A stretch of 56,739 nt of DNA from Deltaproteobacteria bacterium (GTDB taxonomy: Bacteria > Myxococcota_A > UBA796 > SXON01): NCBI GenBank assembly GCA_947484175.1, contig CANKOI010000016.1, forward strand, positions 1 through 56,739, in the 5' to 3' direction. The notes below the pieces were generated by a model that did no database searches, was not told the DNA's origin, and saw only the letters and a list, made by a program, of their open reading frames with translations. Below, piece after piece: positions 31,459 to 39,863 of this stretch (positions within the stretch are counted from its first letter, which is position 1; the number at the start of each line of letters is the position of its first letter). A program made the translations under genes and the position numbers.

Positions 31459-32319
31459 ATGCGGCCGGGGCAGCCAAGCAGCACCGCGCAGTGGGTCGCT
31501 TTCGCCCGCGGGCTGGGGCCGTGGCATGAGCCCGCGCTGAGCGACGACCCGCTCGCGGCCACGCTCCTCGGGGGCACCCTCGGCGCGCTCCTCGGCGTCG
31601 CCGCCGCCGTGCCCCCCCTCACGCGCGCGCTCGTTCGGTTCGGCGACTTCGCCACCGGGGGCCGCACCCGCTTCATGTGCTACCGCACGCGGGTGCTCGA
31701 CGACGCCGTTCGGGCCGCCGCCGCCGAGGGCATCGATCAACTCGTGATCCTCGGCGCCGGCCTCGACTCCCGCGCCTGGCGGCTCGGGTCGGCCGTGGCC
31801 GGCATGACCGTGTTCGAGGTGGACCACCCCGACACCCAGGCGCTCAAACGCAGCCGGCTCGGCGAGCGCCCGCTGCAAGCCGCCGACGTGCACTTCGTGG
31901 GCGTGGACTTTGGGGTGGACTCGCTGGAGGCCAACCTCCTCGCCGCGGGCTTCAACCCCGTGCGCCCCGCCCTCGTGCTCTGGGAGGGAGTGGTGATGTA
32001 CCTTCACCCCGCCGCGATCGACGCGACGCTGGCCACCTTGCGCGGCCTACTCGCGCCCGGGTCAGCGGTGGCCACCAGCTACTCACGAAGCAGCGGGGGG
32101 CGGGCCACGCTCCTACGGCGCCTCGTGGGGCTGGTGGTCGGCGCGATGGGCGAGCCCTTCCGGCACCACGAAGAGCCCGCGCAGATGCGGGTGCGGATGG
32201 AGCGGGCGGGGTTCCGTGTGCGCTGGGACGAAGGGCACCCCGACTGGGTGCCGCGCTACACGGGCGGGGCCACTACGTGGGACATGCAGCGGATCGTGCT
32301 GGCGGAGCCTCAGCCGTAG
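31459..32319 (+). CDS. LCM-type SAM-dependent methyltransferase
   Basis: The 286-residue protein belongs to the leucine carboxyl methyltransferase-like family (TIGR00027/PPM). It has MCYRTRVLDDAVR, the SAM motif LVILGAGLDSRAWRL, FEVDHPDTQALK and LVLWEGVVMYLHPAAIDATL, all standard. The family includes O-methyltransferases of polyketide and mycolic acid metabolism. Its ATG immediately follows the TAG of the PPIase gene, so it is in the same transcript. A strong hairpin follows the gene about 50 bp after its stop. Confidence 0.88.
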   Translation: MRPGQPSSTAQWVAFARGLGPWHEPALSDDPLAATLLGGTLGALLGVAAAVPPLTRALVRFGDFATGGRTRFMCYRTRVLDDAVRAAAAEGIDQLVILGAGLDSRAWRLGSAVAGMTVFEVDHPDTQALKRSRLGERPLQAADVHFVGVDFGVDSLEANLLAAGFNPVRPALVLWEGVVMYLHPAAIDATLATLRGLLAPGSAVATSYSRSSGGRATLLRRLVGLVVGAMGEPFRHHEEPAQMRVRMERAGFRVRWDEGHPDWVPRYTGGATTWDMQRIVLAEPQP

Positions 32320-32367
32320 CGAGGTCGATGCGGGAAGGCGCGGGCGGCAGCTCCCTGTGGCCACAAT

Positions 32368-32413
32368 GCGACCGAAGTCGAGGGGTGAGCCGCCACCCTG
32401 CGACTTCGGTCGC
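32368..32413. repeat. Strong 13-bp inverted repeat with inner stem
   Basis: GCGACCGAAGTCG (32368-32380) and CGACTTCGGTCGC (32401-32413) are perfectly complementary. The 20-nt loop carries a further GGGTG/CACCC stem, so the whole region could fold into one long hairpin. It lies in a 214-bp gap between convergent genes (LCM methyltransferase and flavin reductase) that holds no open gene. A second small hairpin, GTCGCC/GGCGAC, lies at 32474-32490. No T-run follows; a role as bidirectional terminator or small RNA is possible. Confidence 0.6.
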
Positions 32414-32533
32414 TGGGCGGCTCCCGGAGCCATGAAACGCCCGTGGGGCGGGGGATTGGCGGAGTGGGGGAGAGTCGCCAGATCGGCGACGGTAGGGGGC
32501 GAGGCCGCCAAGGCCTTGCCCCCCTGTTGGAAG

Positions 32534-33259
32534 TCAATAATACTTCTCGTAGTGCACCCGCTTGCGGTCTACCCCCCGCTCAGCGAGCAGCGCCTTCGTC
32601 TCTTCGATCATCGGGCCGTTGCCGCACAGGTAGAAGTGGCCGGCCGGGGGCACGCCGACCGGCAGGGCGGCGGCGAGGGCGGCGGTCACGCGGCCCGCGG
32701 GGCGCGTCCACGAAGCGGAGGGCCGCGACAGGCACACTTCATAGCCGAAGTCGGGCAGCTCCTTCGCCCAGCGGTCGAGGGTGTCGGTGAGGAACAGGTC
32801 GCCCTCGTCGCGCACCCCGAAGTACAGGCGGAACGTGCGCGGCGCGACCTCTTTGAGCGCGAGGCGGCGAGCGTATTCGGCGAGCATGGCGTGGTACGGC
32901 GCGATGCCGGTGCCGGTGGCTACGAACGACACGGGCTCCCCATCGTCGGCGAGCGTGAACACGCCCATCGGGCCTCGGAAACTGTAGGCGTCTCCCACCT
33001 TGGCCACGCGCAGCATCTCGCTGGCCGCTCCCCCTTCGAGGAGCTTGATGCACAACCCCAAGGTGCCGGGCTGGCCAGGGTCGGAGAACACCGAGTAGCT
33101 CCGCTCGGGGCGGGGCTTCGCCGTGGGAACGGCCATGTTCACGAACTGGCCGGCCCGGAAGGGGATCGGCCGTTCCAGCTCGAAACGGTACAGGAAGGTG
33201 TCGCGCGCGAGCGCGTCGATTCGGGTGAGCGTGGCCGCACAGGGCGGAAATCGTTCCAT
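32534..33259 (-). CDS. Ferredoxin-NADP reductase family protein
   Basis: The 241-residue flavoprotein has the FAD motif RPERSYSVFS (R50-S56 region) and the phosphate-binding FRGPMGVF. The NAD(P) motif is ATGTGIAPYHAML (about 115-127), with the terminal CGNGPMIEETKALL. This is the ferredoxin-NADP+ reductase/phenol hydroxylase reductase superfamily without an attached ferredoxin. It could pass electrons to ferredoxin, flavodoxin or a diiron oxygenase. It is codirectional with the preceding regulator genes across a 56-bp gap. ATG 33259 was chosen since the FAD domain begins soon after. Confidence 0.87.
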   Translation of the reverse strand: MERFPPCAATLTRIDALARDTFLYRFELERPIPFRAGQFVNMAVPTAKPRPERSYSVFSDPGQPGTLGLCIKLLEGGAASEMLRVAKVGDAYSFRGPMGVFTLADDGEPVSFVATGTGIAPYHAMLAEYARRLALKEVAPRTFRLYFGVRDEGDLFLTDTLDRWAKELPDFGYEVCLSRPSASWTRPAGRVTAALAAALPVGVPPAGHFYLCGNGPMIEETKALLAERGVDRKRVHYEKYY

Positions 33260-33315
33260 GCCGGGAGTGTAGCGCAGTCTACGTTTCGAGCCAGATGCGG
33301 AGGGGCGCGCAGCCC

Positions 33316-34932
<1,617 letters not shown>

Positions 34933-34935
34933 GGC

Positions 34936-35295
34936 TCAGCCCTCCGCGCGGTCGGTGAGGTGCCGGCAGGCCTCGCTCAGCTCACGAGCCGCGACCACGG
35001 CACTCTGGAGGCCAGCAAGATCGAGAGAGTCGAGGCGTTCGAGCGCGACGCCGAGCCGGCCCACGAGGGCGTCGATCTCGGCGACTCCCAGCCCCGCCAC
35101 GGAGGGGCGTAGCCGCGCCCACAGCTGTACGCAGCTCTCGTCGCCGGCAGGCCCCCGCCGGGTGTGGCCGAGGTCGGCAGCGAGGGCCGAGCGGAGGTCG
35201 GCGGCAGTCGCATCCTCGCCGAGCCAGCGAGCTTCCAAGAACACATACTTTCCGAGATCGTGGCGGACCGCGCGGGCCGCCTCTTGGGCTGACAT
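34936..35295 (-). CDS. Small protein upstream of the regulator, function unknown
   Basis: A 119-residue protein, rich in Ala and Leu and predicted all-helical. It begins RHDLGKYVFLEARWLG, where HDLGKY recalls the helices of histidine-phosphotransfer or HAMP-linked proteins but does not match a full Hpt signature. No membrane segment or signal. It is cotranscribed with the regulator (3-base gap) and divergent from the selenoprotein genes across 90 bp, so it may be a sensor partner, phosphotransfer protein or inhibitor. Not recognised by family. Confidence 0.6.
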   Translation of the reverse strand: MSAQEAARAVRHDLGKYVFLEARWLGEDATAADLRSALAADLGHTRRGPAGDESCVQLWARLRPSVAGLGVAEIDALVGRLGVALERLDSLDLAGLQSAVVAARELSEACRHLTDRAEG

Positions 35296-35360
35296 GCCAC
35301 GCTGCTATCGGGTTTGTGTGAAGTCCGTCGCCGAGCGGATGGAGCGTAGCGGATTCGTGC

Positions 35361-35366
35361 TATTCT
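35361..35366 (+). promoter_or_regulatory. Possible extended -10 box before the selenoprotein genes
   Basis: TATTCT at 35361-35366 is preceded by TG one base upstream (TGCTATTCT), an extended -10 arrangement. No convincing -35 is seen 17 bp upstream. The start of transcription would be about 13 bases before the ATG at 35386. The leader contains the perfect 14-bp palindrome GGCCTCCGGAGGCC (35370-35383), which includes the Shine-Dalgarno GGAGG. Weak evidence. Confidence 0.3.
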
Positions 35367-35385
35367 GTCGGCCTCCGGAGGCCTC

Positions 35386-36069
35386 ATGCTTCTCGCTCTT
35401 CTGTTCACCGGCTGCGCATCAGAGGTGTCGATCGATGTCGACGCCGACCAGGACGGCCTCCTCGGCAGCGAAGAAGCCGAGCTGGGCACCGACCCGGCGC
35501 TGGCCGACAGCGATGGCGACGGCGCCGATGACGGTGTCGAGCTCGACAACAGCACCGACCCGCTCGATGGCGGCGAGTACCCCTACAAGGGTGGCTGGGC
35601 GATCGATGCCTGTCACTCCGACATCAAGGGCGAAGGGTTCGCCGCGGGCGATGTGGGCGACGACTTCGCGCTCGCCGACCAGTTCGGGCAGGAAGTTCAC
35701 CTCTACAGCTTCTGCAACCGCGTGGTCTACATGGTCTTCGCCGCCTTCTGGTGAGGCGCGTGCGTATCCGAGGCCGGTGGCCTCGAAAGCTTCTACCAGG
35801 ACGGGAAAGACGACGGCCTGATGGTCTTAGAGATCATCACCGAGGTCGACGACGGCAGCGCCCCCGACACGGAGGACCTCGAAGGCTGGGCGGATGAATT
35901 CGGCCTCACGATGCCCGTGCTCGCCGACCCGGGTTCCACGATCCTGTACAGCTATGCGGAAGGGATGAGCAGCATCGGGCTGCCGTTCACGGTCGTAGTC
36001 GACCGCGGCGTGGTGATTGACTCCATTGCCAGCGGCAGCCAGATGTCGGTGGCGAGCGACCTGCTGTGA
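35386..36069 (+). CDS. Sec-containing thioredoxin-like lipoprotein with TSP3-type repeats (selenoprotein 1)
   Basis: A 227-residue protein, reading the in-frame TGA at 35752-35754 as selenocysteine (codon 123). It has a lipoprotein signal MLLALLFTGC (C10), a calcium-binding-like acidic region DVDADQDGLLGSEEAELGTD and DSDGDGADDG (16-60), and cysteines C76 and C110. The redox centre is FW-Sec-GAC (Sec123, C126), i.e. the CxxC of thioredoxin with Sec first. The C-terminal half fits a TlpA/redoxin fold: LMVLEII, EFGLTMPVLAD, and the cis-Pro loop IGLPFTVVVDRG. A hairpin suited to SelB lies just after the TGA. If the TGA were a true stop, the truncated product would end one residue before the redox centre. 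The GTGA overlap couples it to the next copy. Confidence 0.85.
35752..35785 (+). promoter_or_regulatory. Selenocysteine UGA with bSECIS-like hairpin (copy 1)
   Basis: TGA (35752-35754) is followed after 21 nt by a 3-nt apical loop GGU (35776-35778). The loop is closed by a perfect 7-bp stem, CGAGGCC (35769-35775) with GGCCTCG (35779-35785). The bacterial SECIS model asks for an apical loop 16-37 nt after the UGA, a stem of at least 4 bp and a G in the first two loop bases; all are met. SelB binds such elements to deliver Sec-tRNA. The same structure recurs in copy 2 with a compensatory pair. Confidence 0.8.
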
Positions 36070-36857
36070 GGGTGCTCACCTTGCTCGGCGGCGGGCTCCT
36101 GCTCGGCTGCGCCGGCCTCGCCACCGACGACACCGCCTCCAGCGGGTCGGGCGGCACGACCGACATCTTCGACGACGGGGGCGACGATGACACCGAAGCC
36201 CAGGAAGACGAAGGCAAGCTCGACGACGACGGCGACGGCCTCACGGCCGACGAAGAGGAGGCCCTAGGTACCGACCCCGACGAGGCCGACTCCGACGGCG
36301 ACGGCGTGGGCGATGGCGAAGAAGTGGAGCAGTCCACCGACCCCCTCGACGAAAGCGACCTCCCCTACGCGGGCGGCTGGGCCAAGGGCGCTTGCCGCAA
36401 CGACGTGAAGGCCGAGGGGTGGGGCGAAGGCGACGTGAGCCGCAACTTCACCATGGTGAACCAGTTCGACGAAGACGTGAGCCTCCACGACTTCTGCGAC
36501 CGTACCCTCTACTTGGTCTTCGCCGCCTTCTGGTGAGGCGCGTGCCAATCGGAGGCCGGTGGCCTCCAGACTGCATTCGAGAAGTACGAAGACGACGGGC
36601 TGATGATCCTCGAGATCATGATCGAGAACGATCGAGGCCAGACTCCCTCGGTGAGCGAGCTCGAGGACTGGGCTGCCCAGTACGATCTCACGATGCCCGT
36701 GCTGGCCGACGAGGATCTGGTGATCTACAACTACGCGGAAGCTTCGGGAAGTGGCGGCTCCGTAGGCCTTCCCTTCACGGTGGTGATGAAGGAAGGCGTC
36801 GTGATTGAGTCGATCGCGAGCGGATCGCAGCTCAACAAGGTCACGAGGTCGTTCTAG
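36066..36857 (+). CDS. Sec-containing thioredoxin-like lipoprotein with TSP3-type repeats (selenoprotein 2)
   Basis: A 263-residue paralogue of selenoprotein 1, with the in-frame TGA at 36534-36536 read as Sec157. The signal MRVLTLLGGGLLLGC gives a lipid anchor at C15, followed by an acidic linker and a TSP3/EF-type unit DDDGDGLTADEEEALGTD and DSDGDGVGDGEE (53-86). Cys110 and Cys144 align with C76 and C110 of copy 1. The redox centre is again FW-Sec-GAC (Sec157, C160), and the C-terminal redoxin half has LTMPVLADEDLVIYNY and the cis-Pro loop VGLPFTVVMKEG. The GTG at 36066 overlaps the previous stop (GTGA). About half the residues of the two proteins agree, concentrated around the TGA, so it looks like an old duplication under selection. 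Confidence 0.85.
36534..36567 (+). promoter_or_regulatory. Selenocysteine UGA with bSECIS-like hairpin (copy 2)
   Basis: TGA (36534-36536) is followed after 21 nt by the loop GGU (36558-36560), closed by GGAGGCC (36551-36557) and GGCCTCC (36561-36567). The bottom pair is G-C here but C-G in copy 1, a compensatory change that keeps the stem. The 32-nt block around the TGA (36514-36545) is identical to that of copy 1, though flanking codons differ. Confidence 0.8.
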
Positions 36858-36887
36858 ACCCCGCACGGCGGAGCGAGGCGCGGTAGA

Positions 36888-39704
36888 TTGGGCCTCCCCC
36901 GCGAGGCTGGCTTGCTCCTGACGATTGCGATTCTCGCCCACTTGCAGTCGGCGCTCGCAGGCGCCGTACTCATCGGCACCGCGCCGATCCCCGCCGACGG
37001 AACCACCGCCTCTGAAGTGCGCGTTTACGTGGAGCGCTGCCCCGCCAACATGCGGGCCCGCGTAAAGACGGATGCCGGCAAGGTGAGCAGCGTGGCCAGC
37101 GGGGCCGACTGTGTCGTCACCTTCACGTGGCAACCCCCGGCGGTCACCACGCCGAGCCTCCTCCCGCTCACGGTGCAGGTGCAGTCCGACGAGTACACAG
37201 TGCAAATTCCGGTGGTGCCGCCCTTCGCAGGCGAGATCACCCTGAGCTTTGAGCCCGCGGCGATCGGCCCCGGCGAGACCGCCACCATCAAGGTGAAGCC
37301 CTCGGGCACCAGCCCCATCGCCGCCGACCGCCGACGCTTCAACCTCGCCGCCAGCGTCGGCACGGTCGGCTCGCCGGTTCCGCTCGGCGACGGCACCTAC
37401 GCCGCCCGCTACACCGCGCCGAAGAGCCTGCCGGGGCCAATCATGGTGGCGATCACCGCCGCCGACGCCTCGGCGCCTGCCGTGCAGGGCATCGGCGGGC
37501 TTCCGATCACGCTGAAGAAGACCGTCACCCTCGACGCTCCGGTGGGCAGCACCAGCGTACTCACCCTCGGAACGCGTCAGTACGGGCCGTTCAAGGCATC
37601 CAGCAAGAACAAGGTGTCCTTCGATGCCGAGCTCGACCCCCGGTACCCCAAGGGGCGGATCACCACGATCCTCGCCGACACGTCGCGGACCGAGAAGGAA
37701 GTGCCGATGCCGTCGGTGCCGCAGGAGGGGCAGTTGGTGTTCTTGCCGATGCCCGCGAGCGTGGTGGCGGGCACGTCGCTGCCGGTGCGAGTGGCGGCGC
37801 TCGGCCCCGACGGCAAGGCTCAGGTTGTATCGGGCATGCAGCTCACGGCGTCGGGGGGCACCCTCGCCGAGGTCACGCCCAACGGCACGGTCATCGCCGG
37901 CACGCTTCTGGCGCCCGCAGCGGCTCAGGAAATCACCCTCGGTGCCACCTGGAATGGCCTCACCACCAACCGCACCCTGAAGGTGCTGGCGCCCCTCCCT
38001 TCGATGACGCTCACCGCCGAGCCCGCCGACCTCCCCAAGGCCGGTGGCACCGTGAAGGTGCAGGCCCGCGTGAAGGACGGCTCGGGCACCTCGGTGGCCG
38101 GCCGCGCCCCCTCGATCGTAGTGGAAGGCGCCAAGGCGAGCGGCAAGGTCACCGACAACAAGGATGGCAGCTACGGCACCAGCGTGACCGGCTCCAGCTC
38201 CACCCAGAGCGTGAGCGTGCACGGCGCCCCCCAGATCGACGTGAGTAGCCTCGCTCCCGCACGGATCCTCGCCTGGGCCGTCTCCGGAACCGTGCTCAGC
38301 GACGGCAAGGACTCCACGTCGCTCACCCTCGTAGCGGTAGACGCCTACGATCTCCCTGTGCCCAACGTGGAGTTCGCGCTTGCCGTTCCCTACGGGGACG
38401 GCTCGCTTCCCCCCTCGGTGAAGAGCGACGCACGCGGTATCGCACACGTCAGCTACCGTTCCGGGGTCACGCCCGGATTGCAGACGCTGCGCATCCAAGC
38501 GGCCGGCCTCACGACGGAGCTGCCGCTGTTCCAAATCGGCAGCCGGATGTTCGTCACCCTCGCACCGGGCGGTGGGCCCGACCACCAAGCGGCTCTCGAC
38601 CGCTGGCGCCGCGCCGCGCCCACGCTCGTGATCATCCGCGAGGGGGTGTTCCCGCCCAGTGGCCCACCCGTCAGCCTGCAGATGAGCGCCACGCCCGGCT
38701 ACACCACCCCCGGCGGCACCATCGCGGTACAGGTGCGCCTCGCAGACGAGGGCGGCCTCGGCGCTGCCGGCCAGAAGGTGATGGTGTCTGGCGGTGCCGC
38801 CGCCGTCGGCCCGATCACCGACTCCCGCAACGGCAGCTACTCGTTCACGCTCACGCTCCCGGCCGGCGTGGATGGCCCCATCACGGTGAACGCGGCCGCG
38901 GGCCTCGCCACCGCATCGCTCGAGCTTCCCACGCTGGCGCAGGCGTCGAGGGCGGGGGGCGGGCTCACGGCTACGTCCGAGAACAGCTCGTCTTCGCGAG
39001 CGTCCACTTCGAGCGCCCCTCGGCGTGCGAACAAGGACGGTCCGGCCACCGGTCGGTTCGGCGGCACCATCGTGAACACCCGCGGCCCGTATGTTCAGGA
39101 CACGGATGGCGGGGGAGGGCTCGCCAACGCCTCCACCGAGGCCCCTGACAGCGGCTTCTTCGGTCTGGGACTGCATGGCACCTACGGGCTCGACGCGGGC
39201 CCCGGCCGCGTAGTGTTCGGTGGCGAGGCCCGCTTCATGGCGAATCTGTACACCGTGAACGCCAACAACGTGGTGCTCATCCCGCGCGACATCACGCTCG
39301 GTGGGCGCTACCTGCACCCGGTGGCCGACAACCTGCGGGTGGGCGGCGGGCTCGACCTCCACTCGCTCACCGCGCCCTACTACGTGTACGCCGACGCGGG
39401 GCGCACCTCGGCGAATCTCGCAGTCGGCGCATGGACAGGGGCGCGGCTCGTAGGCGAGCTCGACGTCGACCTCCCCACCGGCCTCCACTTCAAGAGCGAG
39501 CTGGGCCAGAGCTTCCTCACCGGCCCGTCGGCCACCCACCTCGGCGCCGCCCTCGACGCCCCGATGGGCGACATGCCTGTGGCGTTCCGGGCCGCGCTGA
39601 GCTGGGATTACCACTACCTCGCCACCACCGAGCTAGGCGCTACCGGCACGGTAGACGAGCATGTGTTGGCGTTACAGCTGGGCGCCACCTACGTTTTGGA
39701 CTGA
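36888..39704 (+). CDS. Large exported protein with Ig-like domains and C-terminal beta-barrel
   Basis: A 938-residue protein starting at TTG (36888) or TTG 36912. The signal peptide is LLLTIAILAHLQSALA, cleaved before GAV. It contains several Ig-like/invasin-type units with typical phrases such as GTAPIPADGTTASEVRVYV, GPGETATIKVKPSGTSPI, VSDGKDSTSLTLVAVDAYDLPVPN and ATPGYTTPGGTIAVQVRLADEGGLG. After a Ser-rich linker (about 690-720) the last 220 residues look like an outer-membrane beta-barrel (GLGLHGTYGLDAG, VGGGLDLHSLTAPYYVYADAG, ending LALQLGATYVLD). A surface adhesin or structural OM protein is likely. It starts 30 bp after the selenoprotein genes and may share their transcript. Confidence 0.7.
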   Translation: MGLPREAGLLLTIAILAHLQSALAGAVLIGTAPIPADGTTASEVRVYVERCPANMRARVKTDAGKVSSVASGADCVVTFTWQPPAVTTPSLLPLTVQVQSDEYTVQIPVVPPFAGEITLSFEPAAIGPGETATIKVKPSGTSPIAADRRRFNLAASVGTVGSPVPLGDGTYAARYTAPKSLPGPIMVAITAADASAPAVQGIGGLPITLKKTVTLDAPVGSTSVLTLGTRQYGPFKASSKNKVSFDAELDPRYPKGRITTILADTSRTEKEVPMPSVPQEGQLVFLPMPASVVAGTSLPVRVAALGPDGKAQVVSGMQLTASGGTLAEVTPNGTVIAGTLLAPAAAQEITLGATWNGLTTNRTLKVLAPLPSMTLTAEPADLPKAGGTVKVQARVKDGSGTSVAGRAPSIVVEGAKASGKVTDNKDGSYGTSVTGSSSTQSVSVHGAPQIDVSSLAPARILAWAVSGTVLSDGKDSTSLTLVAVDAYDLPVPNVEFALAVPYGDGSLPPSVKSDARGIAHVSYRSGVTPGLQTLRIQAAGLTTELPLFQIGSRMFVTLAPGGGPDHQAALDRWRRAAPTLVIIREGVFPPSGPPVSLQMSATPGYTTPGGTIAVQVRLADEGGLGAAGQKVMVSGGAAAVGPITDSRNGSYSFTLTLPAGVDGPITVNAAAGLATASLELPTLAQASRAGGGLTATSENSSSSRASTSSAPRRANKDGPATGRFGGTIVNTRGPYVQDTDGGGGLANASTEAPDSGFFGLGLHGTYGLDAGPGRVVFGGEARFMANLYTVNANNVVLIPRDITLGGRYLHPVADNLRVGGGLDLHSLTAPYYVYADAGRTSANLAVGAWTGARLVGELDVDLPTGLHFKSELGQSFLTGPSATHLGAALDAPMGDMPVAFRAALSWDYHYLATTELGATGTVDEHVLALQLGATYVLD

Positions 39705-39748
39705 GCGAGGCGGAGGGTCCTGCCGCAGCCGTCCGCCCCTCCGCTCGC
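39705..39748. terminator. GC-rich stem-loop between convergent genes
   Basis: Directly after the stop of the large exported protein, GCGA (39705-39708) and GCGGAGGG (39710-39717) pair with CCCTCCGC (39737-39744) and TCGC (39745-39748), with one bulged G. The stem is about 12 bp. A second small hairpin, CCCC/GGGG, follows. This is the only structure in the 159-bp gap before the convergent OmpA-like gene. No T-run, so Rho-dependent or bidirectional termination is possible. Confidence 0.5.
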
Positions 39749-39863
39749 CCCGCAACGGGGCTCGGTCGGGTCGGCTGGGTGACGCAGTCGGCCGGTCACC
39801 GATCGTCAGGCAGCCAAGGAACTCCGCTGGGCTTGCAGCTGCGGCTCAGCACGTTGCGAAAAG

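Noticed and set aside
32368..32413. Rho-independent terminator
   Set aside because: The hairpin is strong, but no T-run follows on either strand, so it is listed as an inverted repeat instead.
35821..36069. The C-terminal part of the first redoxin as a separate small gene beginning at an ATG
   Set aside because: It is in frame with the upstream part across a TGA, lacks a ribosome binding site and would be half a thioredoxin fold. The match in the second copy makes recoding far more likely.
36603..36857. The C-terminal part of the second redoxin as a separate gene or pseudogene remnant
   Set aside because: Same reasoning as for the first copy. Two independent nonsense mutations at the identical codon with a preserved downstream frame are unlikely, and a SECIS-like hairpin follows both.
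36264..39614. A long minus-strand frame opposite the second selenoprotein gene and the large exported protein
   Set aside because: No recognisable domain and a His/Arg/Gly-rich composition typical of antisense frames. The plus-strand frames have signal peptides and clear motifs.
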